64,000 bases of DNA, from positions 992,001 through 1,056,000 of the forward strand of contig CBDEVW010000006.1 of assembly GCA_965243755.1 (NCBI GenBank), read 5' to 3'. This DNA comes from JANSWY01 sp965243755. Its GTDB lineage: Bacteria; Bacteroidota; Bacteroidia; Cytophagales; Cyclobacteriaceae. Shown one piece after another: positions 1 to 9,033 of this stretch. How positions within the stretch are numbered: the stretch's first letter is position 1; every line of letters starts with the position of its first letter. A program made the position numbers and the translations under genes. The notes beneath the pieces were generated by a model. It made no database searches. It was not told the DNA's origin and was given only the letters and a program-made list of their open reading frames with translations.

Positions 1-1
1 C

Positions 2-670
2 GGAGATGATGTACCCTTGATTAAAAGCGAACAGGTGTCATTAGGTCTGACATACTCAAAACCTCAGGTATTGCTCAATGCAGAGGGTTATTACAAAACA
101 GTCAATGATCTCATTACATCCAGTCAGGGCTTCCAAAACCAGTTCGAATTCATCAGGTCAGTAGGAGGATACCAGTCGGTAGGTTTTGAGGTTTTGTGTA
201 ATCCAAAGGTCAACAGGTTCAATAGCTGGGTAACCTATACTTACATGGATAACATCTATGAGTTTCCCGAATTGATCCCTCCAAGCTTTCGAAATAACTT
301 CGACATCAAACATAATTTCTCACTGGGCACGGCATGGGAAATCGCCGGGTTGGAGATCAGTGCAGGAGCCAACTATCGAACAGGCAAGCCATTTACAGAA
401 GCAATGGGTGTCACCCCTGAGAATGGCATTTCGTATGGAGCGCCAAATGTGCTTTCTTTGTCCAACTACTTACGGTTGGATTTGTCGATGAATTATTCGT
501 TTGCCATAGGGAAATCCGGGAAAGGATATATTGGAGCCTCGGTGCTTAACCTCACCAATAGAAAAAACTACTTTAATACTTACTACAGAGTGGTAAACTC
601 ATCCCTGGAAAGGGTGGAACACCAGGGGCTGGGAATTACGCCAAACCTGAATTTGCGGGTGAATTTTTGA
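2..670 (+). CDS. TonB-dependent receptor, C-terminal part (cut by window start)
   Basis: The frame is open from the first bases of the window and ends at a TGA, so only the last 223 codons of a larger outer-membrane protein are present. The visible part is a run of alternating short beta strands rich in Tyr, Asn and aromatic residues. It includes a stretch reading SAGANYRTGKPFTEA and the late-strand motif GYIGASVLNLTNRKNYFN, and it closes with a terminal Phe (LRVNF). This is the usual C-terminal beta-barrel of TonB-dependent receptors, which take up large substrates across the outer membrane. The plug domain and any SusD partner lie upstream of the window, so the substrate cannot be named. 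A small gene follows convergently 2 bp away. Confidence 0.85.
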   Translation, partial: GDDVPLIKSEQVSLGLTYSKPQVLLNAEGYYKTVNDLITSSQGFQNQFEFIRSVGGYQSVGFEVLCNPKVNRFNSWVTYTYMDNIYEFPELIPPSFRNNFDIKHNFSLGTAWEIAGLEISAGANYRTGKPFTEAMGVTPENGISYGAPNVLSLSNYLRLDLSMNYSFAIGKSGKGYIGASVLNLTNRKNYFNTYYRVVNSSLERVEHQGLGITPNLNLRVNF

Positions 671-672
671 TT

Positions 673-1182
673 TCATTCAAACCTCAACATTCGGTCTATC
701 CGGAAATCCTCCTCTGTAATTTTCCTGCCGTTGATGATGTCGGTATCCCAATCCCGGGCAATTTTCCATACACCATTGATCTTCTTTAATACCACATGGA
801 AGCGTCCGTAATACTTCTCCTGGGAACCGGTGAGTTGTGTGACACGGTAATACCCAACTTCATAACCGGTATCGCCGCTGTAGATTCTATGCTCAAACCA
901 AAAATGAATTTCACGTGGTTCACGGTTGGGGTTGCCATATTTTTTGCTGATTGAATCCTTATACTCCTTGCCAATTTTCATTCCTGATGGCGTTACTCTC
1001 AATACATCATCGGTATGCAAACTATTAAAGAGTTCCGCATTTCCATTCTTATATGACTCTGAGAAAGGCTTCCACACCTGTTCATTGACTTCCTTTTCAA
1101 TGGCCGCCTGATCGGCTTTTTCCTGGGCTATCACGCAGTTGTTACAACATGCCAGTAAAGAAATTATGATGATGTATTTCAT
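673..1182 (-). CDS. secreted NTF2/SnoaL-like (DUF4440-type) protein
   Basis: This is a 169-residue protein with a clear signal peptide (residues 1-19, ending VIAQ). The mature part looks like the small NTF2-like fold: an N-terminal helix (EVNEQVWKPFSESYKNGN), then LFNSLHTDDVLRVTPSG, and a C-terminal strand pair ending KINGVWKIARDWD, typical of DUF4440/SnoaL-like proteins. Members of this superfamily bind small ligands or act as enzymes, and no catalytic set can be assigned here. It stands alone, convergent with the receptor gene and followed upstream by a 400-bp gap. The function is unknown and the fold assignment is by pattern only. Confidence 0.75.
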   Translation of the reverse strand: MKYIIIISLLACCNNCVIAQEKADQAAIEKEVNEQVWKPFSESYKNGNAELFNSLHTDDVLRVTPSGMKIGKEYKDSISKKYGNPNREPREIHFWFEHRIYSGDTGYEVGYYRVTQLTGSQEKYYGRFHVVLKKINGVWKIARDWDTDIINGRKITEEDFRIDRMLRFE

Positions 1183-1582
1183 ATGTCTGTAGTTAGATTT
1201 TCAAATGCTCACTGGTACGCCACTACGAATGGAATTCTCTTATTCCAAAACAACAACCTGATAGACCTTCTCAGCTTCAAAATTCATCATCGGTTGTTGT
1301 TCGAAGACCCTGTTCATTTCATAGCGCAGTGAAATGGTGTTGATTAAATTTAACTAATTTCTTCCTTAGGAGCCAGTATTGGTAGATTGTACTATTTCAA
1401 TATAGATTGTAATCCTGCTGATTTTCTTTTAGTTGCTTGTACAATAAAGTACGTAAAACTTCGATTTACGTCATAAAACCCATATTTTGAGGTAGAAGAT
1501 CGGGAACAAGTGACTAATTACGTGGGGAAATGATTGTCTCGGTTTTCATTGCTATCATCTATACAATCTAATCGTCCAAGTT
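1183..1582. other. intergenic region with a diverged interspersed repeat
   Basis: No gene is seen in this 400-bp gap between divergent genes. Positions about 1207-1326 resemble 44411-44527 over roughly 115 bp, sharing the blocks CACTGGTAC, GAATGGAATTC, TCTTATTCCAAA/TCTTCCAAA and TCAGCTTCAAAATTCAT. This is an old dispersed repeat. The remainder is AT-rich and should hold the promoter of the LuxR-type gene. Confidence 0.5.
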
Positions 1583-2269
1583 GTGATTACTACAAAGAAG
1601 AAGGTCGGCACACACGCACTGTATGAGATCAACAAGCAGTTGTCTGCAAATAATTTATCCCTTCAAAAAATCGGTGAAGCTGTAGAAAGTATTTTTTGTA
1701 TTCTTGATGAGTCATGCCACATCAAATACATCAATACAGCGGGAAAAGATTGGCTCATGTCTTCTCCACTGGAGGAGTTACCTTTAGAGTCAATCGAGCT
1801 CAACAATTATCTGGAAGAGGCCATTATCTCTCCGGAATATCTTCTGCCAGGAGTAACGACTGAAAATCCAGATGAAGTGGAATATGGATTGCAAAAGGTC
1901 TGGTTTCCGGCTGCCCTAGATTTCAAACTTTGCCTGGTTTCAAAACTATATTCCGAAAACCTGAACGCACAGTTGGTAACCATTCTCCCGATAAAGGAAT
2001 GGCCCTTCCTGAAGGAGCGCATCCATTTGCTCATTGAACAGGAGTTGTTCGTGCAGTACAACGCAGATAAATACGAAAGCCTTACCAAAAGGGAAAGGGA
2101 AATAGTGGACCTCATTGCCGAGGGTAAAAATAGTCGGGAGATCTCTGATTCATTGTTCATCAGCAGGCATACCGTCGAGCAACACCGGAAAAACATCAAC
2201 AAGAAACTGGATGTGAGCTCAGTAGCAGGATTGATCAACTATAGCCATGCTTTCAGTTCAGCTGTTTAG
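1583..2269 (+). CDS. LuxR-family transcriptional regulator with PAS-like sensor
   Basis: This 228-residue regulator starts at a GTG. Residues about 30-60 (KIGEAVESIFCILDESCHIKYINTAGKDWL) look like the opening of a PAS domain, suggesting small-ligand or redox sensing. The last 65 residues are a clear LuxR/GerE helix-turn-helix: LTKREREIVDLIAEGKNSREISDSL, then the recognition helix SRHTVEQHRKNINKKL. There is no receiver domain, so it is not a classical response regulator. Its last 12 bases overlap the 3' end of the convergent cyclase gene. Target genes are unknown. No ATG lies close upstream in this frame, and the GTG start is the longest reasonable choice. Confidence 0.85.
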   Translation: MITTKKKVGTHALYEINKQLSANNLSLQKIGEAVESIFCILDESCHIKYINTAGKDWLMSSPLEELPLESIELNNYLEEAIISPEYLLPGVTTENPDEVEYGLQKVWFPAALDFKLCLVSKLYSENLNAQLVTILPIKEWPFLKERIHLLIEQELFVQYNADKYESLTKREREIVDLIAEGKNSREISDSLFISRHTVEQHRKNINKKLDVSSVAGLINYSHAFSSAV

Positions 2270-4171
2270 GCCCATTTTATTCAGTATCTCGGTAAACCGA
2301 TGATCCGACCGCAACGGCTTCCAGATAGGACTTACTTTGAGCAGTGTAGCTGCCCCGTATTTCATTTTCAGTACCTGATGAAGGTCATCGAAAGCCTCAT
2401 CATACATGCCCAATCCGGTATGTAGGGTTGCGAAATCAAGGCTGTAATCCTTGCTGGCATCCTTTTGGGCTACTTCCTGCAATTGATTCAGGTAAGACAT
2501 GGCTTGTTTATGTTCTCCCATCAATGCATAGGTATACCCCAGTTGTACAAATGGTTTAATAACATGTGTGGCATTACCCTGAATGTTCTTAAAGATGGCG
2601 ATGGCCTTATCAAATTCACCCATCATCAGGTAACACCACCCCTTAAATTCCGTCGCTGCTTTGAAGTCAGGATCAAGCTCGAGCAGGTTGTCGTAAAGGT
2701 TGATGGCAGTAGTATAGTCTTCTGTGAAATAATAAGCATCTGCCAAAGTCCGTAAGGCAAGCGCCGACAATGGGTCTGCATCACGAGCCCTTTCAATCAA
2801 CCGAATGGCCTCATCAAAATTATTTTGGATAATGTAATAAAGTGAATGAGCCAGGTTCGTATCAGCCGACCTGGGGTTGATTTGTAAAGCCTTACTGGTA
2901 TATTCATGAGCCTTTTCAAAATCCCACGTCAGGAAAAATTCCACATAACATTTGGCCACATAGGCTAATTCACTGTTGGGATTAATGGAAAGTGCTTTTT
3001 CAGCATATTGGTCTAGTAGTTTGTATCCCTTCGCAGGATCTATGTAGCCAGTGGTAGACATCAGTGAGTACGCCACTGCTAAGCCGGAATAGGCCAGGTC
3101 AAAATCGGGTTGTAGTTTCAAGGCATGTTCAAAATAAGCAATGGACTTTTCGGCATACTCGGGAGTCCATTTGTTGTAATAATACATGCCTTGCTGGTAG
3201 CATTCGTATGCCTGCTGATTGTGTTCCTTCTTTTCTTGATCCTTGCCGAGCACATTAGTTTTCAGTTGATCGACTATCAATTCCGTAAGCTCATCCTGAA
3301 GATCAAATACGTCCTCCATCATGCGGTCATAGGTGTTGGTCCATAGTTGATAGCCATCCAATGTGCTGCTCAATTGTGTAATTACCCGTACCCTGTTACC
3401 GGATTTTCTAACACTACCATCCAGCACACTCTGCACATCAAGGACTTTTCCTAATTGTCTAACATCCATCTCCTTACCCTTGTAGGAAAATGCACTGCTT
3501 CTGGAAACCACCTGCAACCCTGATTGTTTGCTCAGCAGACTGATCAGGTCCTCAGTCAGTCCATCACTAAAATGTTCATTCTCAGGATCGGAGCTGCGGT
3601 TGATGAACGGAAGTACTACAATGCTTTTTATGCGCTCTTTTACTTTGCCTTTTAGCGCTGTTCTGTGAGGTACAACTAACCCGTCATGGTTCAGGGCATA
3701 TACCTCTATGGGTTTCTTTACATTTTTCAATTCAAACTCACCCATCAATGTTGGTCGGAACGTCTGATGATTCTTGATATCGTCATACACCTTATCGGAG
3801 ACCATTACCGAACCAGGTACTGCAAAGGATTCAATCCGGGAAGCAATGTTTACACCATCTCCAAATACACCATCCTCTTCAATCACAATATCACCAGTGT
3901 GAATACCGATACGCAACGGTATTTTGTTGGCAATGGAGGCCTTTTGAATAGATATGGCAGAGTTTGATGCTGAGATGGTGCTATTGAATATCGACAGGGC
4001 ACCATCTCCATAGTATTGCAGGATCTTTCCTTCATGGGCTGCAATCTGGTGTTCAAGGATTTCCCGGTGTTTGTCACGGATCACCTTCGCATTGACCTCA
4101 TCCTGTTGCATCATGGCGGTATAACCTGCCAGGTCCGTAAACATGATGGCACTTAATTGTCTTTTCTGCAT
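2258..4171 (-). CDS. class III adenylate/guanylate cyclase with FlgO-like and TPR domains
   Basis: This is a 637-residue soluble protein. Residues 1-170 form a class III nucleotide cyclase domain. FTDLAGY carries metal-binding Asp13, YYGDGALSIF carries Asp56, and GDGVNIASRIE carries the Asn108/Arg112 pair that stabilises the transition state, so it looks catalytically intact. Residues about 180-300 (IVVLPFINRSSD to WTNTYDR) match the FlgO/TolB-N-like module often placed between cyclase and TPR parts. About nine TPR-like helical repeats follow. Its ATG lies 4 bp after the stop of the MFS exporter upstream, so the two are cotranscribed. It presumably makes cAMP or cGMP in response to a signal read by the TPRs. 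The nucleotide specificity cannot be read safely from the sequence. Confidence 0.9.
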   Translation of the reverse strand: MQKRQLSAIMFTDLAGYTAMMQQDEVNAKVIRDKHREILEHQIAAHEGKILQYYGDGALSIFNSTISASNSAISIQKASIANKIPLRIGIHTGDIVIEEDGVFGDGVNIASRIESFAVPGSVMVSDKVYDDIKNHQTFRPTLMGEFELKNVKKPIEVYALNHDGLVVPHRTALKGKVKERIKSIVVLPFINRSSDPENEHFSDGLTEDLISLLSKQSGLQVVSRSSAFSYKGKEMDVRQLGKVLDVQSVLDGSVRKSGNRVRVITQLSSTLDGYQLWTNTYDRMMEDVFDLQDELTELIVDQLKTNVLGKDQEKKEHNQQAYECYQQGMYYYNKWTPEYAEKSIAYFEHALKLQPDFDLAYSGLAVAYSLMSTTGYIDPAKGYKLLDQYAEKALSINPNSELAYVAKCYVEFFLTWDFEKAHEYTSKALQINPRSADTNLAHSLYYIIQNNFDEAIRLIERARDADPLSALALRTLADAYYFTEDYTTAINLYDNLLELDPDFKAATEFKGWCYLMMGEFDKAIAIFKNIQGNATHVIKPFVQLGYTYALMGEHKQAMSYLNQLQEVAQKDASKDYSLDFATLHTGLGMYDEAFDDLHQVLKMKYGAATLLKVSPIWKPLRSDHRFTEILNKMGLNS

Positions 4172-4175
4172 AATG

Positions 4176-5717
4176 CTATTCCTGTTCCTTTACCATGAAA
4201 AATGCGATAATTGAAGATACAAAGGCCAGCCCCGCACTATACCAGCCTACCTGCTGATAAGTCTTCACAAAACTGATCCTGTAAATCTCATTGACCCTTG
4301 CTTCGAGTACATTATTGCCCAGCTCTGGTGGCCTGGATTCCCCCAGGTTTATGGTCTCTGCCATGATCAGCTCTTTTACATTGGTGGTCAGTTCCAGTCC
4401 GTCCAGTTGATTGATAACAAAACTGGCGAACAAATAAATCGCAACGGCTCCTAAAATAGCGTTGATAAATGTTCCGGATATACGGGTCACACTGTTATTT
4501 ATTCCGGAAGCTATTCCTGATTTGTTATCATCGACACTGCTCATCACTGCAGTAGTAAGCGGTACCACGGTAATGGCCATGCCAGCAGCAAAAAGTAAAA
4601 AAGGAGGGAAGTAAGTCGTCCAGTATTCACCGGGTCCCGAGGTGATGCCTATGGTTGACAATAGCACCATGCCAATTCCTGTAATGAGCGGGCCGGCAAT
4701 GAGAAATCTACGGGCACCATATTGGTCAGTAAAGCTGCCCATCTTTCGCCCCAGGGCAATCATTAATACTGAGAATGGCAGAAATGTCAATCCCGCCTGC
4801 AGTTGTGAGTACCCTTGTATCTGAATGATGTTCAGTGACAAAAACAGCATGATGGCTCCTAGTCCCGCATACAAGGTGAAAGACAACAAGTTAACTCCTG
4901 AAAAGGTTTGGTTCTTAAACAAGTGCAGCGGTACCATGGGCTCTTTCACTTTCTTCTCTATCCAGATAAAAACAGGAATTAAGACAAACCCCACAACGAT
5001 GCTTACTACCACAATCGGATGCTGATAGCCTAATTCCGGCATTTCAAGGAATCCAAACGTGAGGCACAAGAGGCACAACACCAGGATTATGGCACCCCAC
5101 CAGTCAATACCTGAAGCATTTGGTTCTTTGCTTTCCGGAACTTTGAATTGAAGTGCTAAAATAGAAAAGATACCAATCGGTACGTTTATGTAAAAGATGA
5201 ATCTCCACAACCCAAAATCAGCCAATGCGCCTCCCAGTACCGGTCCGCATATGGTGACGACAGTGGTAACAGATGACCAGGTCCCGATGGCCTTTCCTTT
5301 TTCTGCTTTGCTGAATACAGCGGATATGATGGATAAACTCCCAGGGATCATTAGTGCACCGCCAATGCCTTGAAGCGTTCGGAAGGCGATCAGGTAGTTG
5401 ACCGTAGGGGACAGGCCACTCAACGCCGACCCAACGGTGAATATCAGGATGCCCCACTTAAACACTTTGACTCTTCCCAGTTTATCACCCATGCTACCAC
5501 CAACAATGATCAGAGCAGCCAGCATCAGCAGGTAACTGTTGAGCACCCAGAACAAATCTGAACCGGTAGCACCCAGATCACGCTGCAATGATGGAAGGAT
5601 GACGTTGAGAGCCGTGCCATCAATAAAGGCCATGCTCGAGGCTAATATCGTGGCAAGCATCGTCCACCGGCCTGTCGGACAATTGAGTGGGTACTGATGT
5701 TGGGAGACATTATTCAT
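4176..5717 (-). CDS. DHA2-family (EmrB/QacA-like) 14-TM MFS transporter
   Basis: This 513-residue integral membrane protein has about 14 hydrophobic segments. The TM1 motif FIDGTALNVILPSLQ (residues 31-45) and the loop 2-3 motif GDKLGR (77-82) are hallmarks of the drug:H+ antiporter-2 family, which exports drugs or other amphiphiles using the proton gradient. A long extracytoplasmic loop (ELTTNVKELIMAETINLGESRPPELGN) precedes the last helix, as usual for 14-TM members. It is the first gene of a two-gene operon with the cyclase downstream. The region from 5718 to the helicase gene is a shared divergent promoter region. The substrate is unknown. Confidence 0.92.
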   Translation of the reverse strand: MNNVSQHQYPLNCPTGRWTMLATILASSMAFIDGTALNVILPSLQRDLGATGSDLFWVLNSYLLMLAALIIVGGSMGDKLGRVKVFKWGILIFTVGSALSGLSPTVNYLIAFRTLQGIGGALMIPGSLSIISAVFSKAEKGKAIGTWSSVTTVVTICGPVLGGALADFGLWRFIFYINVPIGIFSILALQFKVPESKEPNASGIDWWGAIILVLCLLCLTFGFLEMPELGYQHPIVVVSIVVGFVLIPVFIWIEKKVKEPMVPLHLFKNQTFSGVNLLSFTLYAGLGAIMLFLSLNIIQIQGYSQLQAGLTFLPFSVLMIALGRKMGSFTDQYGARRFLIAGPLITGIGMVLLSTIGITSGPGEYWTTYFPPFLLFAAGMAITVVPLTTAVMSSVDDNKSGIASGINNSVTRISGTFINAILGAVAIYLFASFVINQLDGLELTTNVKELIMAETINLGESRPPELGNNVLEARVNEIYRISFVKTYQQVGWYSAGLAFVSSIIAFFMVKEQE

Positions 5718-5856
5718 CCAGTCAAGATAGAGAAATTACATGCAAATGACGATTGAGACGGCCAATTGTGGACACTCAGTAGGCGGAAATGACAATTAAT
5801 TCAAGCTATTATAAAACTATAATTCAATTCATGACCCGTAATCCTCCGGTTATTCC

Positions 5857-5865
5857 TACCTTTGC
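5857..5865 (+). promoter_or_regulatory. Bacteroidota-type -7 promoter element of the DEAD-box gene
   Basis: TACCTTTGC fits the Bacteroidota -7 consensus TAnnTTTG. It lies 23 bp before the proposed TTG start and inside the longer reading that begins at an ATG at 5789. A matching -33 TTG at the ideal distance is not obvious, so the assignment rests on the -7 element and its position. Confidence 0.5.
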
Positions 5866-5887
5866 ATTTCACATTAGCATTTATTTA

Positions 5888-7588
5888 TTGAACGATTTTA
5901 AGAAATTAGGATTATCAGATCCTACCATTCAAATTCTGGAGAAGCTGGGATTTGAAAAACCCACTCCCATACAAGAAAAGGCAATCCCAACATTATTAAG
6001 TAAAGACCCAACTGATTTTATCGGACTGGCTCAGACTGGTACCGGGAAGACTGCCGCTTTTAGCTTGCCATTGATCGAGTTGATTGATGAGGACATGCCT
6101 CATACCCAGGCGATCATTATGGCACCCACCAGGGAATTGGGTCAGCAGACAGCAGAACAGATTAAAAGTTTTGTGTCTAACCGAAAGAAACTTCATGTTG
6201 AAGTAGTGTATGGGGGAGCCAATATAGTTACTCAAATTAAAGCACTAAAGAAACCTACTCAGATCATTGTTGCCACTCCGGGCCGATTGATTGACCTCAT
6301 TGGCAGAAGAGCGGTAGATTTGAAGAAGGTAGAATATGTCATCCTTGATGAAGCAGATGAGATGCTCAACATGGGATTTCAGGAACCTATTGATGAGATT
6401 CTGTCTCATACACTGGATCATCGGGTGACGTGGTTGTTTTCCGCAACTATGCCCAATGAAATCAGGCGAATTGTTAATCAGTACATGGTTGCACCGGAAG
6501 AAGTTTCGGTTAATACCAGGGTACAGAGTAATGTTGACATCACCCACCAGTATGTCATCACTAAAACAGCGAACAAACTGCCTGCAATCAAAAGGTTTTT
6601 GGACCTTCACCCGGACATGAGGGGTATTATGTTTTGCAGAACAAAGCGCGAGACCCAACAGATCACAGATGAACTGACAGGTCAGGGTTATGGGGTAGAG
6701 GCACTGCACGGTGATTTATCTCAGTCGCAGCGTGATGCGGCAATGAAACGCTTTAAGAGCCGATCCATGCAATTGTTGATTGCTACCGATGTGGCTGCAC
6801 GAGGAATTGACGTGAACGACCTTACCCATGTTTTCAACCACACGCTTCCCGATCAATTGGAGAGTTACACTCACCGAAGTGGAAGAACTGGAAGGGCCGG
6901 TAAAAAAGGAGTTTCCCTGGCGTTCATCAATCCCAGAGAAGGAAGGAAGATCACTCAGCTGGAGCAGAAACTGAAAATCACCTTTGAAAAGATTGAAGTA
7001 CCCAGTGCTGCTGATCTGAAAGCAAGTAGGATCAACAACTGGGCAAACCTGATCCTTAACACCAAAGTGGATGATAAGGCTGACGAAATCCTGCAAAAGC
7101 TTCATGGGCAACTGGCACATTTAAGTAAAGACGAATTGCTGAAACGACTGATCACCACTCAACTGGATCATTTAATGGTACAGTCAGGAGGGGATGAGGA
7201 TCTTAATGAAATCCACAGCAAAAGCAAGGGCAGTGATAAAGATGCCACTGGTGCTACCAGGTATTTTATCAATGTGGGTACTATAGATGGAGTCACCAAA
7301 GGAGACCTGGTACACTTCATTGCTGACATTGCGCAAATCAAAAGAAAGCAGATTGGAGAAGTCATTCTGAAAAAGAACTGTGCTTACTTCTATGTGGAAA
7401 GCAAAATGGATGAAGGCCTCAGTAAGAAATTTGAGGGCATAGAAATAGAAGGACGCTCCATCAGGGTAAACCAGGATGATGATGCTTCCGACAGATCGAA
7501 ACCGCGTAAGAAATCTCAGGGGGGTGGCAAACCAAGACGCAACCAGCGAAGAGATCATCGCAGAGGCAGCAGGAGCAGAAGGAGGTAG
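5888..7588 (+). CDS. deaD: DEAD-box ATP-dependent RNA helicase (DeaD/CsdA type)
   Basis: All helicase motifs are visible: AQTGTGKT (motif I, residues 48-55 from the chosen start), PTRELGQQ, TPGRLIDL, DEAD (154-157), FSATMP, LIATDVAARGIDV and HRSGRTGRAG. A C-terminal DbpA-like RNA-binding module (YFINVGTIDGVTKGDLVHFI to CAYFYVE) and a basic Arg/Gly-rich tail follow. The protein should unwind structured RNA during ribosome assembly or cold shock. I chose a TTG start at 5888 (NDFKKLGLS follows). The family begins there, and a promoter-like TACCTTTGC sits at 5857. An ATG at 5789 gives 33 extra residues unlike the family. The stop codon abuts the stop codon of the convergent operon with no gap. 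Confidence 0.93.
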   Translation: MNDFKKLGLSDPTIQILEKLGFEKPTPIQEKAIPTLLSKDPTDFIGLAQTGTGKTAAFSLPLIELIDEDMPHTQAIIMAPTRELGQQTAEQIKSFVSNRKKLHVEVVYGGANIVTQIKALKKPTQIIVATPGRLIDLIGRRAVDLKKVEYVILDEADEMLNMGFQEPIDEILSHTLDHRVTWLFSATMPNEIRRIVNQYMVAPEEVSVNTRVQSNVDITHQYVITKTANKLPAIKRFLDLHPDMRGIMFCRTKRETQQITDELTGQGYGVEALHGDLSQSQRDAAMKRFKSRSMQLLIATDVAARGIDVNDLTHVFNHTLPDQLESYTHRSGRTGRAGKKGVSLAFINPREGRKITQLEQKLKITFEKIEVPSAADLKASRINNWANLILNTKVDDKADEILQKLHGQLAHLSKDELLKRLITTQLDHLMVQSGGDEDLNEIHSKSKGSDKDATGATRYFINVGTIDGVTKGDLVHFIADIAQIKRKQIGEVILKKNCAYFYVESKMDEGLSKKFEGIEIEGRSIRVNQDDDASDRSKPRKKSQGGGKPRRNQRRDHRRGSRSRRR

Positions 7589-8392
7589 TTACTTCCTCTG
7601 GGCTCGCCAAAACTGATCATCAAATCTTCTCGGGAATGGAATACAGACATGTTTGTGTCGATAGGGTGCCAGTTGGTGCCAGGTGTTAAATCCCGCTCCT
7701 GAGAAGATCTTTTCAGCATTTTCTAACCAGGGTAAGGGGTCAGTGACCTGTTTGAATTTCATTCCTTCAATGACCTGGTCGGAACAAATAATCATTTCCG
7801 GATTTACTTTTTCCATCCTGGCCATGTCCTTTGCATGATCAATCAGGAGGTTTAGTTCATCTGCCGAACTGGAATGTATGACCAGCCAATAGCCCTCTTG
7901 ATTGACGGAAGTTTCCGGTTTTGGATAACGAAGTGTCAGTTCCGCCACTTCCTTGCTGGTTGATTTTATGGTTTCCAGGTGTAACGGTTCCAGTGGTTCC
8001 AGGACAAAGGTTTTTTCATAAGTAGGTAAATAATGGTCCCTGTCATCATGATACCTGTCCCACTTGAGTCTTCTGGCCAAATGATATAGCGCCATTTTGT
8101 CCAACATCGATGGGGTAAACTCACCTAAGATGCCTGATGGAAACACATCTACATACAGACTGCTGAAATGGTATTGGTCAAATATCCTGCTGAGTTGGAG
8201 TTGAAGTTCGACACGGGAGCCGTTGTTTTTCAAGGTCACCAATTCCAGCTTGTCTGTACTAAAAAAACTTCTGCTCTGGGCGTTGCTGGTAATTATTTTG
8301 TAGTCTGAGTGGTCGGGCAGGTGATTTTGAATAAAGGTTTTCACCCGAACTAAATGTCCGAAACCACCTCCAAAGGCATAAAAGCCAATCAT
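7589..8392 (-). CDS. glycosyltransferase-like protein (GT28/MurG-related fold)
   Basis: This 267-residue protein has the N-terminal loop YAFGGGFGHLVR, resembling the glycine-rich GxGH loop of MurG-like and MJ1255-type glycosyltransferases. The C-terminal stretch EKIFSGAGFNTWHQLAPYRHKHVCIPFPRRFDDQFWRAQ matches the nucleotide-sugar side of that fold (GAGFNT and PFPRRFDDQ in place of the usual GG.nt.E and P....Q.NA). It is shorter than typical members (about 330-400 residues), mostly in the middle. It is the last gene of the 12306-to-7589 operon, which also encodes two GT4 enzymes, so a role in building a surface glycan or glycolipid is likely. Donor and acceptor are unknown. Confidence 0.65.
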   Translation of the reverse strand: MIGFYAFGGGFGHLVRVKTFIQNHLPDHSDYKIITSNAQSRSFFSTDKLELVTLKNNGSRVELQLQLSRIFDQYHFSSLYVDVFPSGILGEFTPSMLDKMALYHLARRLKWDRYHDDRDHYLPTYEKTFVLEPLEPLHLETIKSTSKEVAELTLRYPKPETSVNQEGYWLVIHSSSADELNLLIDHAKDMARMEKVNPEMIICSDQVIEGMKFKQVTDPLPWLENAEKIFSGAGFNTWHQLAPYRHKHVCIPFPRRFDDQFWRAQRK

Positions 8393-8394
8393 TC

Positions 8395-9033
8395 CTATTT
8401 ACCCATTTTCAATAGCTCGGCGCATATAAGAAACTTATGATCCTCCTGTATTTCATCAATCATTAGTACACCAATGGCCAGGGAGGTGCCAAAGTTTCTT
8501 ACCACGTATTTTTCATTCACATTCACAAAAGCGTCATTGGATACCAGCCTCAGCGCAGCAACTTCTTCTTCATCCCGTTTGATCTTGATTTTATTGCTTT
8601 CAGAAAGACTGATCTTGTAGGCATTGGTCATTTCTTCATTGTTGGCCAATTTGATCTTGTCTTCATATATTTTTACTTTCCACAGCAATTCCTCGTTTTC
8701 ATCCCTTAGCTTAAAGGCATCTTCCTTGTATTTGACAGCATTTCTGAACTGGTCATTCTGATTGTAGTATTTTCTTTTATCACCTTTCAGCTCACCAAAA
8801 AGATCACCACCAGCTCTCCTCACAATCACATTTTCCCCTTCAATGATCAATTCTGCCAGTCCTTCATTTTTACCGGAATTGATATAAAAGCTTGTGGGCG
8901 ATTTGATTGTATTGACGGGTGTGGATTGAGTTTGTTCCACCACCTTTTGTTCATTTGAACTTCCGCCACAGGCTTGAAGTGCAATGATCAGTGCTATGCT
9001 AGCGAAGAATTTCAAGGTATGATGCGATTTCAT
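8395..9033 (-). CDS. putative lipoprotein of the glycosyltransferase operon
   Basis: I prefer the second ATG (9033), because it gives a standard lipoprotein signal: MKSHHTLKFFASIALIIALQACGG, with lipobox LQAC. The first in-frame ATG is at 9054. The start overlaps the end of the upstream glycosyltransferase gene by about 35 bp, so the two are translationally coupled. The mature part (about 190 residues) is charged and mostly predicted beta, with repeated short segments such as NSGKNEGLAELIIEGENVIV and EDKIKLANNEEMTNAYKIS. No family is recognised. Its tight placement between glycosyltransferases suggests a periplasmic or outer-membrane accessory role, which is inference only. Confidence 0.75.
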   Translation of the reverse strand: MKSHHTLKFFASIALIIALQACGGSSNEQKVVEQTQSTPVNTIKSPTSFYINSGKNEGLAELIIEGENVIVRRAGGDLFGELKGDKRKYYNQNDQFRNAVKYKEDAFKLRDENEELLWKVKIYEDKIKLANNEEMTNAYKISLSESNKIKIKRDEEEVAALRLVSNDAFVNVNEKYVVRNFGTSLAIGVLMIDEIQEDHKFLICAELLKMGK

